Shown in pieces: positions 62,405 through 64,000 of a stretch of 64,000 nt of DNA (its first letter is position 1; every line of letters begins with the position of its first letter). The notes beneath the pieces are model-generated. The model searched no databases. It saw nothing but the letters and a program-made list of their open reading frames with translations, and was not told where the DNA came from. Location: NCBI RefSeq assembly GCF_003075415.1, contig NZ_QDAH01000004.1:1-64000 (forward strand). Direction: 5' to 3'. Position numbers and translations under genes: made by a program. Source of the stretch: Microvirga sp. KLBC 81 (GTDB lineage Bacteria; Pseudomonadota; Alphaproteobacteria; Rhizobiales; Beijerinckiaceae).

Positions 62405-62722
62405 CTACCCAGGATTTCTTTGGGATCCTGGAATCTGATCAGTTGTCCCAACGTATTTGGCGCCCTTTGCCTCCATGCAAAGAACAAAGATCCTTTTCCA
62501 TCTGTCACCAGCACTGATGCTGTTCGTAGCCAGCATAGCAGCTTTCTCAGCTTCCAGATTGCACTCGGCCTCCGCCTGAGAAAACTGCTTTCGCGATAAG
62601 TCTTGCGAGTTGAAAATAAACTTTTGCGGTGGCTTCGTATTGCAGGCCACTAACGCCATCAGTGGCATGAAAAAAATAAGAAGGGTACGCTTTATGGCTG
62701 GTAAAGACCAAGAGACTATCAT
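62405..62722 (-). CDS. Lipoprotein, Cys-rich paralogue 2 (antisense, overlaps g11 start)
   Basis: 105 residues from ATG 62722; signal KRTLLIFFMPLMALVAC with the lipid Cys at position 27, then a mature region with AEAECNLEAEKAAMLATNSI and RWKRIFVLCMEAKGAKYVGT, paralogous to the neighbouring gene. The region is visibly richer in A/T than the rest of the window. The first 29 bases of this gene overlap, head to head, the first 29 bases of the g11 tape-measure gene. Another start (MPLMALVAC) is possible but would leave too short a signal. Confidence 0.65.
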   Translation of the reverse strand: MIVSWSLPAIKRTLLIFFMPLMALVACNTKPPQKFIFNSQDLSRKQFSQAEAECNLEAEKAAMLATNSISAGDRWKRIFVLCMEAKGAKYVGTTDQIPGSQRNPG

Positions 62723-63392
62723 TAACGCGCCTAAATCGGAGTGGGAGAAAGACAGAGAACGCCAGCTCGGTACACTCATCAGCCTCTCCGAGAAATTCGG
62801 TGACTCTTTGTCCAATGCTTTCGCAAAGAATATTGCCGAGGGCAAGAAATTCGATGTTGTTTTGAAGAAGGTGCGCGAGTCTCTTGTGGAAACAGGGTTA
62901 CGTCTCGCGCTCGGGCCTCTGCAGATCGCCTTGAGCCAGAGCTTGAAGGGGTTGACGGCCGAGCCCCTGCAAGGCTCGCTTCCTATGAGTGGAGGAGACC
63001 TGCTTGGCGGTCTCTTCAAGGGAATAGGCTCGATTTTCGGCTCCCTTTTCGGCGCGGGAGGAGGCGCTGCCTCAGCCGCACCCTTCGCCAAAGGCGGTGT
63101 GTTCTCGCGTGGGATGGTGATGCCGTTCGCGGCAGGAGGCGTGGTGGGGGCGCCAACCTACTTTCCGTTAGGTCGTGGCCTCGGCGTCATGGGTGAGAGA
63201 GGGGCGGAGGCCGTGATGCCCCTGGCCCGCGGGCCTGACGGCAAGCTCGGCGTGCGTGCCGGCGGAGGAGGGCGCCCGGCTTCGATTACGGTCAATATCT
63301 CGACGCCCGACGCGGAGAGCTTCCGCCGGTCCGAGGCTCAAGTGTCCGCCGCGCTGGCCCGGGCCGTCGCCCGGGGGCAGCGTGGGATGTAA
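62694..63392 (+). CDS. GTA tail tape measure protein (g11)
   Basis: Short tape-measure-like protein of 232 residues, as in RcGTA g11 (about 220). N terminus: ERQLGTLISLSEKFGDSLSN and VLKKVRESLVETGLRLALGP; Gly-rich centre GGDLLGGLFKGIGSIFGSLF; conserved AKGGVFSRGMVMPFAAGGVV, APTYFPLGRGLGVMGERGAE and AVMPLARGPDGKLGV; C-terminal TPDAESFRRSEAQVSAALAR. The N-terminal 60 codons are A/T-rich like the inserted lipoprotein DNA, the rest is GC-rich. Start 62694 has AAGGG upstream. Confidence 0.87.
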   Translation: MAGKDQETIINAPKSEWEKDRERQLGTLISLSEKFGDSLSNAFAKNIAEGKKFDVVLKKVRESLVETGLRLALGPLQIALSQSLKGLTAEPLQGSLPMSGGDLLGGLFKGIGSIFGSLFGAGGGAASAAPFAKGGVFSRGMVMPFAAGGVVGAPTYFPLGRGLGVMGERGAEAVMPLARGPDGKLGVRAGGGGRPASITVNISTPDAESFRRSEAQVSAALARAVARGQRGM

Positions 63393-63405
63393 TTATCAGG
63401 AAAGC

Positions 63406-63651
63406 TCAGGCGTTCTTGTTGTCGAGCATCGCCATGATCTCGTCCTTGATCTGCAGGCGGCGGCGCTTGAGCTCTTCTTCCACCTCTTCGGGCTTGGGTT
63501 CCACCCGGGTCTCGACGCGATGAATGGTGCGGTTCAGCTCGTTGTACTCGTCATAGAGCCGCGCGAAGTGATTGTCGCTCGTCTTCAACTGACGAATCCG
63601 ATCGGCCTTGTCCGGGAAGTCCTCGGTGAGGTCGTTGGGAGCGTTGCTCAT
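63406..63651 (-). CDS. YdcH family (DUF465) protein
   Basis: 81-residue helical coiled-coil protein: DKADRIRQLKTSDNHFARLY, DEYNELNRTIHRVETRVEPK and a C-terminal ELKRRRLQIKDEIMAMLD. This is the DUF465/YdcH pattern (HFxRLxxEYxELNxxIxRxE). It has an AGGAG site and lies antisense between g11 and g12. Role unknown; found widely in Proteobacteria, not only with GTA genes, so its presence here may be incidental. Confidence 0.88.
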   Translation of the reverse strand: MSNAPNDLTEDFPDKADRIRQLKTSDNHFARLYDEYNELNRTIHRVETRVEPKPEEVEEELKRRRLQIKDEIMAMLDNKNA

Positions 63652-63736
63652 CGCCTGGCATCTCCTTGCTGAATGTCCTGCCGGGACGTCAACGCCACCC
63701 CCGCTTTTTTCGTTTCATGTTCACGAAGGATGGATC

Positions 63737-64000
63737 ATGGCATCCGACTTCCATGAGGTCCGCTTCCCCCTCGATGTCAGCCTGGGCAGCCGGGGAGGGC
63801 CCGTGCGGCGGACCGATATCGTCACGCTCGCCTCCGGCAGAGAGCACCGCAACAGCCGCTGGGCCTCCTCCCGCCGCCGCTACGATGCGGGCTTGGGGGT
63901 GAGAACCGTCGATGCGCTCCATGCGGTCATCGCCTTCTTTGAGGAACGGCGCGGCAAGCTCTACGGTTTCCGCTTCCGCGACCGGACCGATTGGCGCTCC
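63737..64000 (+). CDS. GTA distal tail protein (DUF2460, g12), N-terminal part (cut by window edge)
   Basis: Visible 88 residues: FHEVRFPLDVSLGSRGGPVR, RTDIVTLASGREHRNSRWAS and a third block VDALHAVIAFFEERRGKLYG followed by FRFRDRTDW. DUF2460 is the RcGTA g12 / distal tail family; the RWASSRRRYDAGLGVRT block is conserved. AAGGA ribosome site at 63726. The rest of this gene, and g13 to g15 if present, lies right of the window. Confidence 0.9.
   Translation, partial: MASDFHEVRFPLDVSLGSRGGPVRRTDIVTLASGREHRNSRWASSRRRYDAGLGVRTVDALHAVIAFFEERRGKLYGFRFRDRTDWRS

Noticed and set aside
50705-64000. Ordinary temperate prophage
   Set aside because: No integrase, repressor, lysis or replication genes and no attachment sites are seen; gene order and families fit a GTA-type cluster, though genes outside the window cannot be excluded.

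Overview
The window is GC-rich, densely coded DNA with gene families typical of Alphaproteobacteria, order Hyphomicrobiales (Rhizobiales). Indicators are a MucR-type regulator, two HWE histidine kinases, a two-subunit methylmalonyl-CoA mutase with its MeaB chaperone as in Methylorubrum, an arsR-arsC-aqpS operon as in Sinorhizobium, DUF1491/DUF2336/DUF6456 proteins, and a gene transfer agent (GTA)-type cluster. A Methylobacteriaceae-like genus such as Microvirga is my best guess; this is inference, since no rRNA or other marker is present.

Layout. 0-12 kb: 5' part of a UDP-glucose dehydrogenase gene, a zinc-type L-asparaginase, meaB, a DUF3750 gene, an esterase-like lipoprotein, a solute-binding protein, and the two methylmalonyl-CoA mutase subunits separated by two tandem genes for small secreted proteins. 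12-20 kb: a HerA-like ATPase, the arsenic operon, an M20 peptidase, a haloacid dehalogenase, an ilvE-type aminotransferase and a DUF1194 protein. 20-33 kb: two class III nucleotide cyclases, murJ with a GT2 glycosyltransferase, a ChbG deacetylase, sodB, an isochorismatase-like hydrolase, a large HWE kinase and oligopeptidase B. 33-50 kb: mucR, DUF6456, sufE, a peptidoglycan-binding protein, DUF1491, DUF2336, a class A PBP operon with DUF1214/DUF1254/GNAT genes, an AI-2E-type permease, a TRAP binding protein, a second HWE kinase and an exonuclease/phosphatase-family gene. Two very short membrane-protein genes (45109-45186 and 49175-49017) also lie here.

50.7-64 kb is a GTA-like particle cluster in canonical order: small and large terminase, portal, a g3.5-like protein, prohead protease, major capsid, g6 to g10.1, tape measure and the start of g12. 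It is broken up by genes not expected in the particle: an ABM-fold protein, a glycine-zipper lipoprotein, two antisense secreted trypsins, two antisense paralogous lipoproteins and an antisense YdcH protein. Palindromic repeats fill most remaining gaps. Upstream lies a promoter-hairpins-terminator unit that looks like a small RNA of about 84 nt.

Three interspersed palindromic repeat families recur across the window. Family A is built around AAAAGTGG / CCACTTTT, family B has GAATCAGCTCT stems, and family C has GTCATCCC...GGGATGAC ends. Several copies touch or replace the 3' ends of genes. I saw no rRNA, tRNA, CRISPR array, transposase or integrase.
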